Below, in pieces: positions 35,437 through 44,693 of a DNA stretch of 64,000 bases. Made by a program: the position numbers and the translations under genes. Origin of the DNA: Bacillota bacterium (GTDB taxonomy: Bacteria > Bacillota > Clostridia > Tissierellales > Sedimentibacteraceae); contig JAEXUD010000040.1 of the NCBI GenBank assembly GCA_023453025.1, forward strand, positions 62,001 through 126,000. The letters are read 5' to 3'. The number at the start of each line of letters is the position of its first letter. Position 1 is the stretch's first letter. The notes below the pieces were generated by a model. It searched no databases. It was not told where the DNA came from and was given only the letters and a program-made list of their open reading frames with translations.

Positions 35437-35465
35437 ATTGTAGCAAATTAATAACGTTTCTACAA
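35437..35465 (-). promoter_or_regulatory. Probable sigma-A promoter of parA-comFB
   Basis: On the - strand: TTGTAG (35465-35460), 17-bp spacer, TACAAT (35442-35437). It lies 45 nt before the parA start and directly after the terminator of the purine operon. The -35 box is weak. Confidence 0.55.
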
Positions 35466-35466
35466 T

Positions 35467-35499
35467 AAAAAAAGATTAAAATCTTATAGATTTTTAATC
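35467..35499 (-). terminator. Terminator of the purine-degradation operon
   Basis: On the - strand GATTAAAAATC (35499-35489) pairs with GATTTTAATC (35483-35474) with one bulged A, followed by seven T residues. The stem overlaps the last codons and stop of yqeB. Confidence 0.8.
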
Positions 35500-36293
35500 C
35501 TTTTCATTTCAATCATAACAGCTTCTAAAACAGCTCCCCCTATTGCTCTTGCTTTATCCGAAATCGTATAGCAATTTTTTAATTGTTCGATTCTGGGGTC
35601 AATGTCGCCTATTTTCAAGCCCTTGGTAACATATGTTCCTTCTCTTATCAATCCTCTGACAATGCCGTCTATTTGTGCTACAATGCTTTTACCGTTAACA
35701 TATCCGATTATATCTTTCTTCTTTACTTTATCTCCTATAACGCATTCCAGCTTTATAATTCCATCATCAGGCGCATTCAATACTCTTTCTATTGTATATC
35801 CTTCTATATTGCCGGGGACTGATGTGTTTGACTCTGCAGAACCTTCGAAAATCAGTCTCCCCAAGTTATGACCGCGATTGCTTTCTATGACTGTGTCCAC
35901 GTCCTTCCCCGCTTCAAATCCTGGTCCTATGGCTATAGTTATAGGTGCCAGGTCTTTATTCATACCCTTGTTCTTTTTTGCTATTGTTGCATCCACAACA
36001 GCCAATGGTTTAAACTTTTCTATAAATTCACCTTTTGGGTCGATTAAAACAGGTATATAATCATTAGACCAGGCATGATATATCTCTACTGTGTTTTTTG
36101 CCAGGACTGAAGTTATATCCTCCAATTCCATTCTGCCGATATAAACTGCCTCAGAAAAACATACTGTTCTTCTTATGGACAATGGACTTTCAATTTCCAG
36201 AACTAATACTCTGAAGCCTGTTCTATGAAGCTTTTGTATAACTCCTGAAGCAATATCTCCGCCGCCTCTGACTATTACTACTTCTCCATTCAT
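35484..36293 (-). CDS. yqeB: YqeB-type selenium-dependent molybdenum hydroxylase system protein
   Basis: The 269-residue protein begins VVIVRGGGDIASGVIQKLHRTGF, a Rossmann-like motif shared with the XdhC-related YqeB family (EF2563 family), and contains IAIGPGFEAGKDVDTVIESNRGHNLG. The family marks bacteria with selenium-dependent molybdenum hydroxylases and is thought to mature their labile selenium cofactor. It is the last gene of the operon, behind mocA-like and yqeC genes. AGGAGGTG precedes the ATG. The reaction it performs is not established. Confidence 0.9.
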   Translation of the reverse strand: MNGEVVIVRGGGDIASGVIQKLHRTGFRVLVLEIESPLSIRRTVCFSEAVYIGRMELEDITSVLAKNTVEIYHAWSNDYIPVLIDPKGEFIEKFKPLAVVDATIAKKNKGMNKDLAPITIAIGPGFEAGKDVDTVIESNRGHNLGRLIFEGSAESNTSVPGNIEGYTIERVLNAPDDGIIKLECVIGDKVKKKDIIGYVNGKSIVAQIDGIVRGLIREGTYVTKGLKIGDIDPRIEQLKNCYTISDKARAIGGAVLEAVMIEMKRIKNL

Positions 36294-36297
36294 TTAA

Positions 36298-36891
36298 TCA
36301 CCTCCTAGTATAATTTTTGCATGCTTTTTCATAATCCTCTATTGTATCAATATCAATATGTTCTTCTTCAGAATATATATGTACCTTAATTATTTTATCT
36401 TTATTGTCTTTTATTATTAGTTTACCGCCGGTGTCACCCTCTAATTTAAGCAGCTGTTCCTTGAATATTTTAGGAAATATTGCAGGACTGCCATTTATTC
36501 CTCTATAGCACGGAACTATAATGCTGTTTGAATTTTTTTTAAATGTTGTTAACAACTCATTAATTGTTTTTTCAGAAATAAACGGCTGATCTGCCGTAAA
36601 AAACATATAACCATCTGTCTCACATGATTTCTCTACACCAAGCCTGACAGAGGCGCTTTGACCTAAATTGAATATTTCATTTTCAACAGACTTGAATCCT
36701 AAGCTCCCTGCATTTTCCAATATATCCTTATCGTTGGAAACAACAATAATTTCATTGAATCCATATTTGCAATTATTAACAGTTCCTAATATGAACTCAT
36801 AAATAAATTTATCTTCAATTTTCATCTTCAGTTTATTTTGATTCATCCTTTTGGATAAACCGGAAGCCATTATTATCGCATTAACATTCAT
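36298..36891 (-). CDS. mocA: MocA/YgfJ-type nucleotidyltransferase (molybdenum cofactor)
   Basis: The 197-residue protein is a MobA-like NTP transferase. It has the nucleotide motif IIMASGLSKRMNQNKLK at the N-terminus, FFTADQPF with the metal-binding Asp, and GINGSPAIFP. Family members add CMP or a similar nucleotide to molybdopterin; E. coli ygfJ sits in the matching cluster. The start overlaps yqeC by 11 nt. It probably finishes the cofactor of the xanthine dehydrogenase upstream. CTP versus GTP preference cannot be read from sequence. Confidence 0.85.
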   Translation of the reverse strand: MNVNAIIMASGLSKRMNQNKLKMKIEDKFIYEFILGTVNNCKYGFNEIIVVSNDKDILENAGSLGFKSVENEIFNLGQSASVRLGVEKSCETDGYMFFTADQPFISEKTINELLTTFKKNSNSIIVPCYRGINGSPAIFPKIFKEQLLKLEGDTGGKLIIKDNKDKIIKVHIYSEEEHIDIDTIEDYEKACKNYTRR

Positions 36892-37615
36892 AATACACCC
36901 CTTTTTTCAAAGAACCAAGACATATTTTAAAATTAAACGGTTTATTTATAATAAATTCTTGAAGATATTTTGATAACTCCCTTGAAGCAAAAATTTGTTC
37001 ATTAGTATCTGCTTTATTTAAATATAAATATAGCTGGCCTTTGGAATTTTTAAACAATCCATTTTTATCGGAGCATATTTTACCTATTGTTTCAAAATTA
37101 ATATATTCACTGAATTCGGTCAATATGTTAAATTCATCAAAAGCATATATAAATTCCCTGCTTACTTTCTTATTCAGAAGATTGACAGGCAGTACTCCAA
37201 TCGTTATAGTACTGCTGTTTAAAACAGGAGGTTCATGATTTTTCCATCCCTTAAGAGGGAGCTTTTTAGAACCGTCAGCTTCTAACAGGATAATGTCAAA
37301 GTCAGGAATTAATGTTTTTAATTGCTCTTCATCAATTCCTATTAACTTTTTTGTATCATCGATAGTTTTGGAAATCACAGTAATACCTGTGTAATTATCA
37401 GGTTTATTTTTTTTGTAGCTTTCTAAATCAGTATATAAATAATCATACTCATCAATTGAAGGCATCAGTAACCTGGTGCTTGTACTTACAAGCACCTTAT
37501 AATTTTTCTTTAATTCCTTTGCCAGTTCAAACAAAAGTGATGTCTTGCCTCCGCTCCCGACTATAGAAACAATATCACCATTTTTTATATTAAATAATTC
37601 AATTAGATTTTTCAT
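36881..37615 (-). CDS. yqeC: YqeC-type selenium cofactor biosynthesis protein
   Basis: The 244-residue protein has a P-loop VSIVGSGGKTSLLFELA near residues 15-33 and LLEADGSKKLPLKGW, the signature of the YqeC family. The family co-occurs with YqeB in genomes with selenium-dependent molybdenum hydroxylases, and a role in inserting or activating selenium in the cofactor is proposed. It is followed with an 11-nt overlap by the MocA-like gene. Confidence 0.9.
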   Translation of the reverse strand: MKNLIELFNIKNGDIVSIVGSGGKTSLLFELAKELKKNYKVLVSTSTRLLMPSIDEYDYLYTDLESYKKNKPDNYTGITVISKTIDDTKKLIGIDEEQLKTLIPDFDIILLEADGSKKLPLKGWKNHEPPVLNSSTITIGVLPVNLLNKKVSREFIYAFDEFNILTEFSEYINFETIGKICSDKNGLFKNSKGQLYLYLNKADTNEQIFASRELSKYLQEFIINKPFNFKICLGSLKKGVYYEC

Positions 37616-37648
37616 ATTCTCACCACAGCAATTTTATCATCAATTAAT

Positions 37649-37680
37649 ATAAATGTCATCCATTTCCGGACGACATTTAT
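37649..37680 (-). other. Intercistronic stem-loop between xdh and yqeC
   Basis: Two 13-nt arms (37649-37661 and 37668-37680) pair with one G-T wobble around a 6-nt loop. No T-tract follows on the - strand. It sits in the 156-nt gap between the xanthine dehydrogenase and the cofactor genes and may protect or separate the upstream message. Confidence 0.65.
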
Positions 37681-37771
37681 GTTTATTTTTGATTACTTGT
37701 TACCATTCGAAACCATGAGTAGGTATTTTTCTTATTTTTCGCCTTCACTTTGCAACTTTAAACAGTAACGA

Positions 37772-40378
37772 TTACTTTTTATATGCTGTACTTTCTAACG
37801 GCAGCTTATATCTGAAGTTTCCGTCCTTTTTATAGTAAGCATTCTGACATGCCGGTGCACCTGGTATAACCACTATTTCACCAAGTCCCTTAGCTCCGTA
37901 TGCAACACTGTTCGGGTCGTTCTTTTCCACTAAATGAACTTCTACAGGAGGCATTTGAGTTGATCTAAACAAACCCAGTGTTCCGTATTTAACTTGCGGC
38001 ACTCCGTTTTTTAGCGGGAAATTCTCTGTTAATCCATAGCCGAGGGCCATAGCAACACCGCCTTCAATTTGACCTCTTGCGGCAACAGGGTTAATTGCTC
38101 TTCCAACGTCATGAGCGGCCACAACCTTTACCAGCTTACCTTCGTTGTCTATAACAACCAACTGAGTTGCATATCCATAGGCAATATGGCTTACCGGGTT
38201 TGGTTTTGGCGAACCGAGAGGGTCAGTTTTAAAGTCAAATTCACCCTTGTATGTTTTCCCTTCTAATTCTTCAAGGTTTTTACCGCTGTCTAAATCTGCT
38301 TTTAATTCAAGCGAAGCAATCCGAGCTGCTTCACCGGTAAACACTGTTTGTCTTGATGCCGTAGTCGTTCCTGCATCAGGTGAGTGTCTGGTATCAGGAT
38401 GCTCGATAATGACTTTGTCACTTGGCAATCCGGTAGTTTCACACACAATTTGATATATAACTGTCTGTACACCCTGACCTATTGCACCTGCAGATGATCT
38501 CGCATGCACTCTTCCGTTTATAACTGTCAGATTGCATCTCCCCGCATCAGGAACGGCAACACCTAAGCCTGCATTCTTCATTGCTGAGGCAATCCCTACA
38601 TAATAATCAGGTGCATTTTCATATTTGTCAAATTCATTCTTTACCGCTTCCAGAGTTTCAGCCATTCCTGTTCCCTTATCGGCAATCTGTCCATTAGGAA
38701 GAGCCTGACCGGGCCTGATGGCATTTCTATATCTGATTTCCCAGCCTGACAATCCCGCTTTTTCAGCAAGCTGGTTGATCAGGCTTTCAATAACAAATGC
38801 TGACTGTGTTACGCCAAATCCACGGAATGCTCCGGCCGGAGGATTGTTTGTATAATAAGCATCACCCTCTATATCAACATTTTGATAATTGTATGGCCCC
38901 CCTGCATGAGTACAAGCTCTTTGAAGGACAGGTCCTCCCAATGAACCATATGCTCCCGTATCTGAAGTTAATCTGGCTTTCATTCCAAGAAATTTGCCAT
39001 TTTCATCACATCCTAATTTACAATAAATTTTCATTGCATGACGTTTGGGGTGATAGTTTATGCTTTCCTGCCTGCTGAAGCTAACCTTGACAGGCCGCTG
39101 TGTCAGGTAGGCGCAAAGAGCGGCCTGATGCTGAACACTCATATCCTCCTTGCCGCCAAATCCTCCTCCTACAGATGCACTTTGAATTCTAACCTTTTCC
39201 TGAGGCAATCCTAAATATGCGCTAAGTTCATGATATTCATCATAAATTCCCTGACCGCCTGTTATTACAAGCACTCCATTATCTTCAGGCATAGCCACTG
39301 CTGTTTCAGGTTCTAAAAATGCATGTTCAGTAGGCGGAATTTCAAATGTACCTTCCACCACATATTTTGATTCTTGAAATACTTTTTCCACATCACCTCT
39401 TTTTACTTCCTGATGTGAAAACAAATTGTTTTCCGGTACAATAAATTTTCCAAACTGCGTGAAGCCTTCTCCGTGAATCTGGTGTGCCCCGAGAACCTTT
39501 GCCTGCTCAGGAGAGGTAATTGGTTCTAATTCTTCATATTCAACCTTTACAGCCCTTACCGCTGCTATTGCCTGTTCCTTTGTTTCTGCAACAACCATAG
39601 CAAGAGTATCGCCGATGCATTTTGTTTGTTCACCTATATCAATCATACCAGGCCAATCTTGTGCAAGGTGACCTATATATCTTTTTCCCGGGATATCCTT
39701 GGCAGTAAAAACAGCAACTACCCCGGGCATAATCTTTGCTTCATTTGTATCAATTGATAGTATTTTTGCACGGGCATGCTTGCTGAACACATTTTTTCCA
39801 TACAGCATTCCGTCAATATAATAATCATCCGCATATTTTGCTTTTCCTAAGGTTTTATCCTTGGCATCTACCCTTAATATATCTTTGCCTATTCTTATCG
39901 AAGCTTCATTTTTAGGTACTTCTTCATTGTTTTTAATAAATCTGGCTGCTAAAAGTATCGCTTCTTCAATTTTTGCATATCCGGTACATCTGCAAATATT
40001 GCCTCTGATCGCTTTCTTTACTTCATCCTTGGTTGGCTCATCATTAACATCTATAAGTGCTTTCGCACAAATCACCATTCCCGGTATGCAAAAACCACAC
40101 TGGACCGCACCGGATTTAGCAAATGCATAGCTGTATACATCCTTTTCTCTTTCTGACAATCCTTCAACAGTTAAAATATTTTTATCTGCAAATTTTGACA
40201 GCTTCATAACACATGATTTAACAACCTTGCCGTCAACAAGTATTGAACAAGCTCCGCATGCTCCTTCATCGCATCCGTTCTTTACAGAAGTTAAATGTAA
40301 ATCATCTCTTAAATAATTCATCAGGCTTTTGTCTTGTTCCACTTCATAAACATTTCCATTAATATTTAAAGAATACAT
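37772..40378 (-). CDS. xdh: Selenium-dependent xanthine dehydrogenase, Fe-S plus molybdopterin subunits fused
   Basis: The ~868-residue protein joins a two-cluster Fe-S domain to a molybdenum-binding large subunit. The first [2Fe-2S] cluster is C36-C41-C44-C56 and the second C94-C97...C129-C131. The molybdenum part has GGQGIYDEY, VGGGFGGKED, GAFRGFGVTQ, AIGQGVQT and the catalytic-Glu region GAKGLGE. The layout matches the selenium-dependent molybdenum hydroxylase family (as in Enterococcus faecalis). There is no FAD domain, and no FAD subunit gene lies in the window. The true start is ATG 40378 (GAAAGGAAA 6 nt upstream, 1 nt after the hyuA stop), not an earlier codon inside hyuA. It should interconvert hypoxanthine, xanthine and urate. 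Confidence 0.9.
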   Translation of the reverse strand: MYSLNINGNVYEVEQDKSLMNYLRDDLHLTSVKNGCDEGACGACSILVDGKVVKSCVMKLSKFADKNILTVEGLSEREKDVYSYAFAKSGAVQCGFCIPGMVICAKALIDVNDEPTKDEVKKAIRGNICRCTGYAKIEEAILLAARFIKNNEEVPKNEASIRIGKDILRVDAKDKTLGKAKYADDYYIDGMLYGKNVFSKHARAKILSIDTNEAKIMPGVVAVFTAKDIPGKRYIGHLAQDWPGMIDIGEQTKCIGDTLAMVVAETKEQAIAAVRAVKVEYEELEPITSPEQAKVLGAHQIHGEGFTQFGKFIVPENNLFSHQEVKRGDVEKVFQESKYVVEGTFEIPPTEHAFLEPETAVAMPEDNGVLVITGGQGIYDEYHELSAYLGLPQEKVRIQSASVGGGFGGKEDMSVQHQAALCAYLTQRPVKVSFSRQESINYHPKRHAMKIYCKLGCDENGKFLGMKARLTSDTGAYGSLGGPVLQRACTHAGGPYNYQNVDIEGDAYYTNNPPAGAFRGFGVTQSAFVIESLINQLAEKAGLSGWEIRYRNAIRPGQALPNGQIADKGTGMAETLEAVKNEFDKYENAPDYYVGIASAMKNAGLGVAVPDAGRCNLTVINGRVHARSSAGAIGQGVQTVIYQIVCETTGLPSDKVIIEHPDTRHSPDAGTTTASRQTVFTGEAARIASLELKADLDSGKNLEELEGKTYKGEFDFKTDPLGSPKPNPVSHIAYGYATQLVVIDNEGKLVKVVAAHDVGRAINPVAARGQIEGGVAMALGYGLTENFPLKNGVPQVKYGTLGLFRSTQMPPVEVHLVEKNDPNSVAYGAKGLGEIVVIPGAPACQNAYYKKDGNFRYKLPLESTAYKK

Positions 40379-40379
40379 G

Positions 40380-41762
40380 TTAGATTTCCTTTCTTTTTTT
40401 GTTTCTTCTAATAAATTCTCCATCACCTTTTTCAGCAAGCAGTCTGCCATCCCTTAGTAAAACGCTGCCTCTTTGAATAACTGTTCCGATGATATATTTG
40501 GCTTTATATCCTTCATATGCGGTGTAATCAGCTGCGCCATGCATATTTTTTTGTTCTATGGTATTTTCTTGTTTTTTCATAATTACTATATCTGCATCAG
40601 AACCAATTTGTAATACTCCCTTTTTAGGATATAACCCAAAAATTTTAGCTGGATTTGTGCATAGCTTTTCAATCAGCTTGTTAATAGGCAATGCCCTTTT
40701 AATACCTTCTGTCAAAACTATCACAATTCTTTCTTCGACTCCAGGGGCTCCTCCGGGAGCAACTCTGTAGTCCTCCTTACCTTTCAATTTCTGTTCTAAA
40801 TAAAATGGGCAATGATCTGTTGCAATTACATCAACATCACCATTTTCTATTCCGCACCACAATGCCTCCACATCTTCCTGTTTCCTTAATGGCGGCGACA
40901 TAATATATTTTAAACCATCGTAATTTTCTTTATTATAGCAATCATCTGTAAGAGTTAAATACTGAGTGCATGTTTCACAGTAAATATTTTTTACTCCTCT
41001 TTTTCTTGCGCTTATAATTTCATTAAGTCCTTTTTTTGTTGATACATGAACAAAATACAGATGAGGACATCCTGCAATTTCGCTTAAATAAATCATTCTG
41101 TTTATTGCTTCTGCCTCAGAAGAATCCGGTCTTGACAATGCATGATAAATCGGCTCTGTTTTTCCAAGGCTTCCGTAATAATTTCTCAAATATTGTATCG
41201 CTCCGTTATTTTCTGCATGAACAGCAATAACAGCACCTAATTCCTTTGCTTTCATAAGCACCTTTAGTATATCTTCGTCACCCAGCATATTGTCATAGGT
41301 CATATAAATTTTAAAGCTTTGAATTCCTTCATCAACAAGTTCATTCATTTCATTTAAAATATTTTCGTCAACATGCTGAATAACACCATGAAAGCTGTAG
41401 TCTGTAACCGACATTCCTTTTGCAAGCTTGTGATATTTATTTATTGAATAATGAAGACCGCAGCCCTTCGGTCCGAAGGAAATATGATCCACAATAGTAG
41501 TTGTACCTCCAAATGCCGCTGCTTTGGTACCTGTATAAAAGTCATCTACGGCTTTGTACTTTCCTAAATCCAGGTCCATGTGAGTGTGAACATCAACACC
41601 ACCCGGTAAAATTAAATTTTCATTTGCGTCAATTATTTCATAATTATTTTCATTGCTTAAATTTGTACCTATTTGTTTTATTTTTCCATTTTCTATTAAA
41701 ATATCAGTTTTGAAGCTTTCTTCACAATTATCTATAGCACCGTTTCTAATAATTAAATTCAA
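40380..41762 (-). CDS. hyuA: D-hydantoinase/dihydropyrimidinase HyuA
   Basis: The 460-residue amidohydrolase has the metal ligands H59-x-H61 (GGVDVHTHMDLD), the lysine expected to be carbamylated (K151, SFKIYMTYDN), AVHAENN, FVHVST and ATDHCPF. It opens cyclic amides such as dihydropyrimidines and hydantoins; in urate clusters HyuA acts on a ring intermediate. The start is TTG, as AGGAGG lies 5 nt upstream and a nearby ATG meets a stop after two codons. It follows the permease gene after an 87-nt gap with a strong hairpin. Confidence 0.92.
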   Translation of the reverse strand: MNLIIRNGAIDNCEESFKTDILIENGKIKQIGTNLSNENNYEIIDANENLILPGGVDVHTHMDLDLGKYKAVDDFYTGTKAAAFGGTTTIVDHISFGPKGCGLHYSINKYHKLAKGMSVTDYSFHGVIQHVDENILNEMNELVDEGIQSFKIYMTYDNMLGDEDILKVLMKAKELGAVIAVHAENNGAIQYLRNYYGSLGKTEPIYHALSRPDSSEAEAINRMIYLSEIAGCPHLYFVHVSTKKGLNEIISARKRGVKNIYCETCTQYLTLTDDCYNKENYDGLKYIMSPPLRKQEDVEALWCGIENGDVDVIATDHCPFYLEQKLKGKEDYRVAPGGAPGVEERIVIVLTEGIKRALPINKLIEKLCTNPAKIFGLYPKKGVLQIGSDADIVIMKKQENTIEQKNMHGAADYTAYEGYKAKYIIGTVIQRGSVLLRDGRLLAEKGDGEFIRRNKKRKEI

Positions 41763-41793
41763 AGCATCCTCCTGAGTTCTTAAAATTAAAGAT

Positions 41794-41827
41794 AAGTTTA
41801 TCTTATATTTTCATATAAGATAAACTT
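41794..41827 (-). other. Perfect intercistronic stem-loop upstream of hyuA
   Basis: Exact 15-bp stem (41794-41808 with 41813-41827) capped on the - strand by a GAAA tetraloop. It lies between the permease stop and the TTG start of hyuA. Only weak T-richness follows (ATCTTTAATTTT), so it could be a partial terminator, an RNA stability element or an attenuator. Confidence 0.75.
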
Positions 41828-41849
41828 TAATACATTATATTTAATGTTA

Positions 41850-43208
41850 CTATTTTTTTTCAATAGCTTCTCTTTCGGCTTTTTCCTGTGCTATTGTCTT
41901 TTTAGGTAATAAAATGTTTAAAATGAACACTACAACAGTTGCCAAAACTACCGGTGAGCTTGCAAATACCATTGTGAACCAGCTTGGAAGATACTGCAGT
42001 CCTTCTTTAGGAATCTGAGTTATACCCATTCCTAATGCAATACCGAGACCAACAATTGTTGTGTTTCTTACTGACATTTCATCCTGAACAATCAGCTTCA
42101 TACCTGTCATTGTAATCTGAGCAAATACAGAAATTGTAGCTCCTCCAATAACACATTGAGGAATTGAAGTCATAACAGCTCCAAATTTTGGTATAAAGCC
42201 TGCAAATAAAATCATTAAAGCAGTAATTCTAAATACCTTTAAGCTTACTACCTTTGTCATAGCAACTATTCCAACGTTTTGGCTATATGTAGCCGTAGGC
42301 AGCGCTCCTATAAATGAACCTATAATACTGACAACACCATTAGCTTTTATTCCGCCTGAAAGCTCTTTATCTGTTGCTTCCCTGTCCATTCCACCCACAG
42401 TGGTTCCTGATAAATCTCCTACAGCCTGAACTGAATTTACAACAAACATAACTGCCATACTTATAACGGCCGCAAGCGGGAATTCCATTTTATAAGGCAT
42501 TATTGCAGGCAAGTTAAACCATGAAGCATTTTCTATGGAGCTGAATGAAACAATACCAGCCATTAAACTTGCAATATAACCAACTATTATACCTATCAAT
42601 ATTGCTGCAAGCTTTATATATCCTTTGCCAAACATATTGCATAATAAAACCACAGTCAAAGTTAATACAGCAATTCCCCAATAAACCAATCCGCCATACC
42701 TTGGATCTGTTGCTTGGAATCCTCCTGCCATATAGTTAACTGCAACCCTGTAAAGTGAAAGTCCTATAGTAAATACTACAGTTCCTGCCACCATTGGTGG
42801 GAAAAATTTTCTGATTTTTTCAATAAATATACCAACAACAAATGCAGTAAAACCGCCCACTACCTGAGCACCCAGCACTGCACCAATGCCATATTCTCCG
42901 CCGATAGCTAAAATGGTAGGTATATAGGCGAAACTTACCCCTATAATTACAGGCAGCTTTGCACCTACCCCGAATATAGGGAATGACTGAATAAATGTAC
43001 CTATTGCAGCAATAAACATACTCGCTTGAACCAGTTGTATCTGCTGTTCGGGAGTAAATCCTATTGCTCCCGACAAAACTAATGCAGGCAGGACATTACC
43101 AACTACCATTGCAAGTAAATGCTGCAATGACATAGGCAATGCTGTTTGCAAGCTTGGATTACTTTCTAAGCTGAAAAGTGAATTGTTAACAGTATTTTTG
43201 TTATTCAT
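41850..43208 (-). CDS. NCS2-family xanthine/uric acid (or uracil) permease
   Basis: The 452-residue protein has about 12-14 hydrophobic helices and the NCS2 motifs QAVGDLSGTTVGGMDRE and TATYSQNVGIVAMTKV. NCS2 proteins are proton symporters for nucleobases; the cluster context favours urate or xanthine as substrate. Upstream is ssnA after a 134-nt gap that contains an imperfect GTGC...GCAC structure around 43266-43297. Substrate choice cannot be proven from the sequence. Confidence 0.92.
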   Translation of the reverse strand: MNNKNTVNNSLFSLESNPSLQTALPMSLQHLLAMVVGNVLPALVLSGAIGFTPEQQIQLVQASMFIAAIGTFIQSFPIFGVGAKLPVIIGVSFAYIPTILAIGGEYGIGAVLGAQVVGGFTAFVVGIFIEKIRKFFPPMVAGTVVFTIGLSLYRVAVNYMAGGFQATDPRYGGLVYWGIAVLTLTVVLLCNMFGKGYIKLAAILIGIIVGYIASLMAGIVSFSSIENASWFNLPAIMPYKMEFPLAAVISMAVMFVVNSVQAVGDLSGTTVGGMDREATDKELSGGIKANGVVSIIGSFIGALPTATYSQNVGIVAMTKVVSLKVFRITALMILFAGFIPKFGAVMTSIPQCVIGGATISVFAQITMTGMKLIVQDEMSVRNTTIVGLGIALGMGITQIPKEGLQYLPSWFTMVFASSPVVLATVVVFILNILLPKKTIAQEKAEREAIEKK

Positions 43209-43342
43209 AATTAATTGTTTCTCCTTTTTTTCAGTTTACATGTACGCTTTCAAACAATAAAAAGTGTGCGGCTGCATAACTAGCCTCATACATGCACTAA
43301 TTATTCTGTTTTCAAAATAATTGATATGCTTCTTTCAATTCT

Positions 43343-44665
43343 TTACATCAGTGGCCAAATATCTTTTACTCTTTCTCTGGATTTAAACATTATTTCCTTA
43401 GTATCAGCTGTTTGAATCACACGGTCTTTCATGATAAATTTACCGTTTATTATGGTATCATTTACCAGTCGCCCTGTCATTCCAAACAAGGTGTGGCCAA
43501 ACCAATTGCTTTCATTCAAAGGCGTAAGCGGGTCGTAATCTATAGTGATTATATCTGCATAAGCACCCTTCGTTAATTTTCCCAAATCCTTATTAAAATA
43601 TTTACTAAGAATTTTAGGATTGTTATCAAACTGCATTTTTTTTGTCTCTTGAAATCCAACTGTTGGATTACATAAATGGTGACTTTGAAGAATATTGGCA
43701 ACCTTCATAGATTCAAACATGTCATTAGTATAGGCATCTGTTCCAAGTCCGACTCTTACTCCTTGCTTAAGCATTAGAACTACCGGCGGGCAACCAACAG
43801 CATTATTCATATTAGACTCAGGGTTATGAACAACACTAGTATCTGTCTCCTTCAGTATTTCAATTTCTCTCTGATTTGTGTGTACGCCATGGACTGCTAT
43901 AGTACGCTCACCTAATAGACCAAAATCATGTAACCTTTCAACTACTCTTCTGCCATATTTTTTCAAAGAATCGTATTGATCTTCGATACCTTCTGCAACA
44001 TGGATGTGATAACCGTCATACAAGCCTTCCATAGCTTCCTTTACATTATACATTGTTTCATTTGAGATTGTAAATGAAGCGTGAAGACCGAACAAAGCCT
44101 TTATCATATCATTGTTATTTTTTTGACAACTTTTTATAAAAGTAACATTTTCTTGAATCTCTTTCAATGCAACATCTTTCCCATCCCTGTCGGAAACTTC
44201 ATAGCACAAAGATGTTCTGACACCTAACTCTTTAGCCGCTTCAGCTATTTCAAACAAGCTTCCTGTAACCGAATTAGGTCCGGAATGGTGATCTATCAAA
44301 GTTGTTACACCGTTTTGAATTGATTCTATATAAGTGGTTAACGCATTGAGTCTTACGTCCTCTAAGGTAAGCTTTCTGTCCAGGCTCCACCACAAATTTT
44401 CAAGGACTGTGAAAAAATTTGTGGTAGGTTTCGAAACAGACATACCTCTGGCATAAGCGCTGTAAATATGGCTGTGAGCACATATCATACCTGGCATTAT
44501 TACTTTGCCTTTAACGTCTATGAATTCCTCCTCAGGGTATTTATTTTTAATATCCTCCGGTTTCCCGATATCTTCAATAATATTGTCCTTTATAAGAATT
44601 GCACCATTTTCAAAAAATGTGTTAAATGAATCATTAGTAATAATTTTACCGTTGCCTATTATCAT
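43343..44665 (-). CDS. ssnA: SsnA-type aminohydrolase
   Basis: The 440-residue amidohydrolase has H64-x-H66 in GMICAHSHIYSAYARG, YHIHVAEG and GLGTDAYTND, the metal-site layout of the TrzN/guanine deaminase superfamily. Size matches E. coli SsnA (about 442). ATG 44665 is chosen since AAAGGAG lies 6 nt upstream; a longer reading into arcC lacks homology. SsnA belongs to the conserved anaerobic urate-degradation gene set, though its exact substrate is not settled. Confidence 0.92.
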   Translation of the reverse strand: MIIGNGKIITNDSFNTFFENGAILIKDNIIEDIGKPEDIKNKYPEEEFIDVKGKVIMPGMICAHSHIYSAYARGMSVSKPTTNFFTVLENLWWSLDRKLTLEDVRLNALTTYIESIQNGVTTLIDHHSGPNSVTGSLFEIAEAAKELGVRTSLCYEVSDRDGKDVALKEIQENVTFIKSCQKNNNDMIKALFGLHASFTISNETMYNVKEAMEGLYDGYHIHVAEGIEDQYDSLKKYGRRVVERLHDFGLLGERTIAVHGVHTNQREIEILKETDTSVVHNPESNMNNAVGCPPVVLMLKQGVRVGLGTDAYTNDMFESMKVANILQSHHLCNPTVGFQETKKMQFDNNPKILSKYFNKDLGKLTKGAYADIITIDYDPLTPLNESNWFGHTLFGMTGRLVNDTIINGKFIMKDRVIQTADTKEIMFKSRERVKDIWPLM

Positions 44666-44693
44666 TGTTTGCTCCTTTAAATAATTTACGAGA

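Noticed and set aside
40379..40450. N-terminal extension of xanthine dehydrogenase inside hyuA
   Set aside because: The Fe-S domain begins normally at MYSLNINGNV (40378), which has its own ribosome site; the extension would overlap hyuA by about 70 nt.
43266..43297. Possible riboswitch or terminator upstream of the NCS2 permease
   Set aside because: Only short GTGC/GCAC and GGCT/AGCC pairings are seen, and none of the purine-riboswitch core sequences is present.
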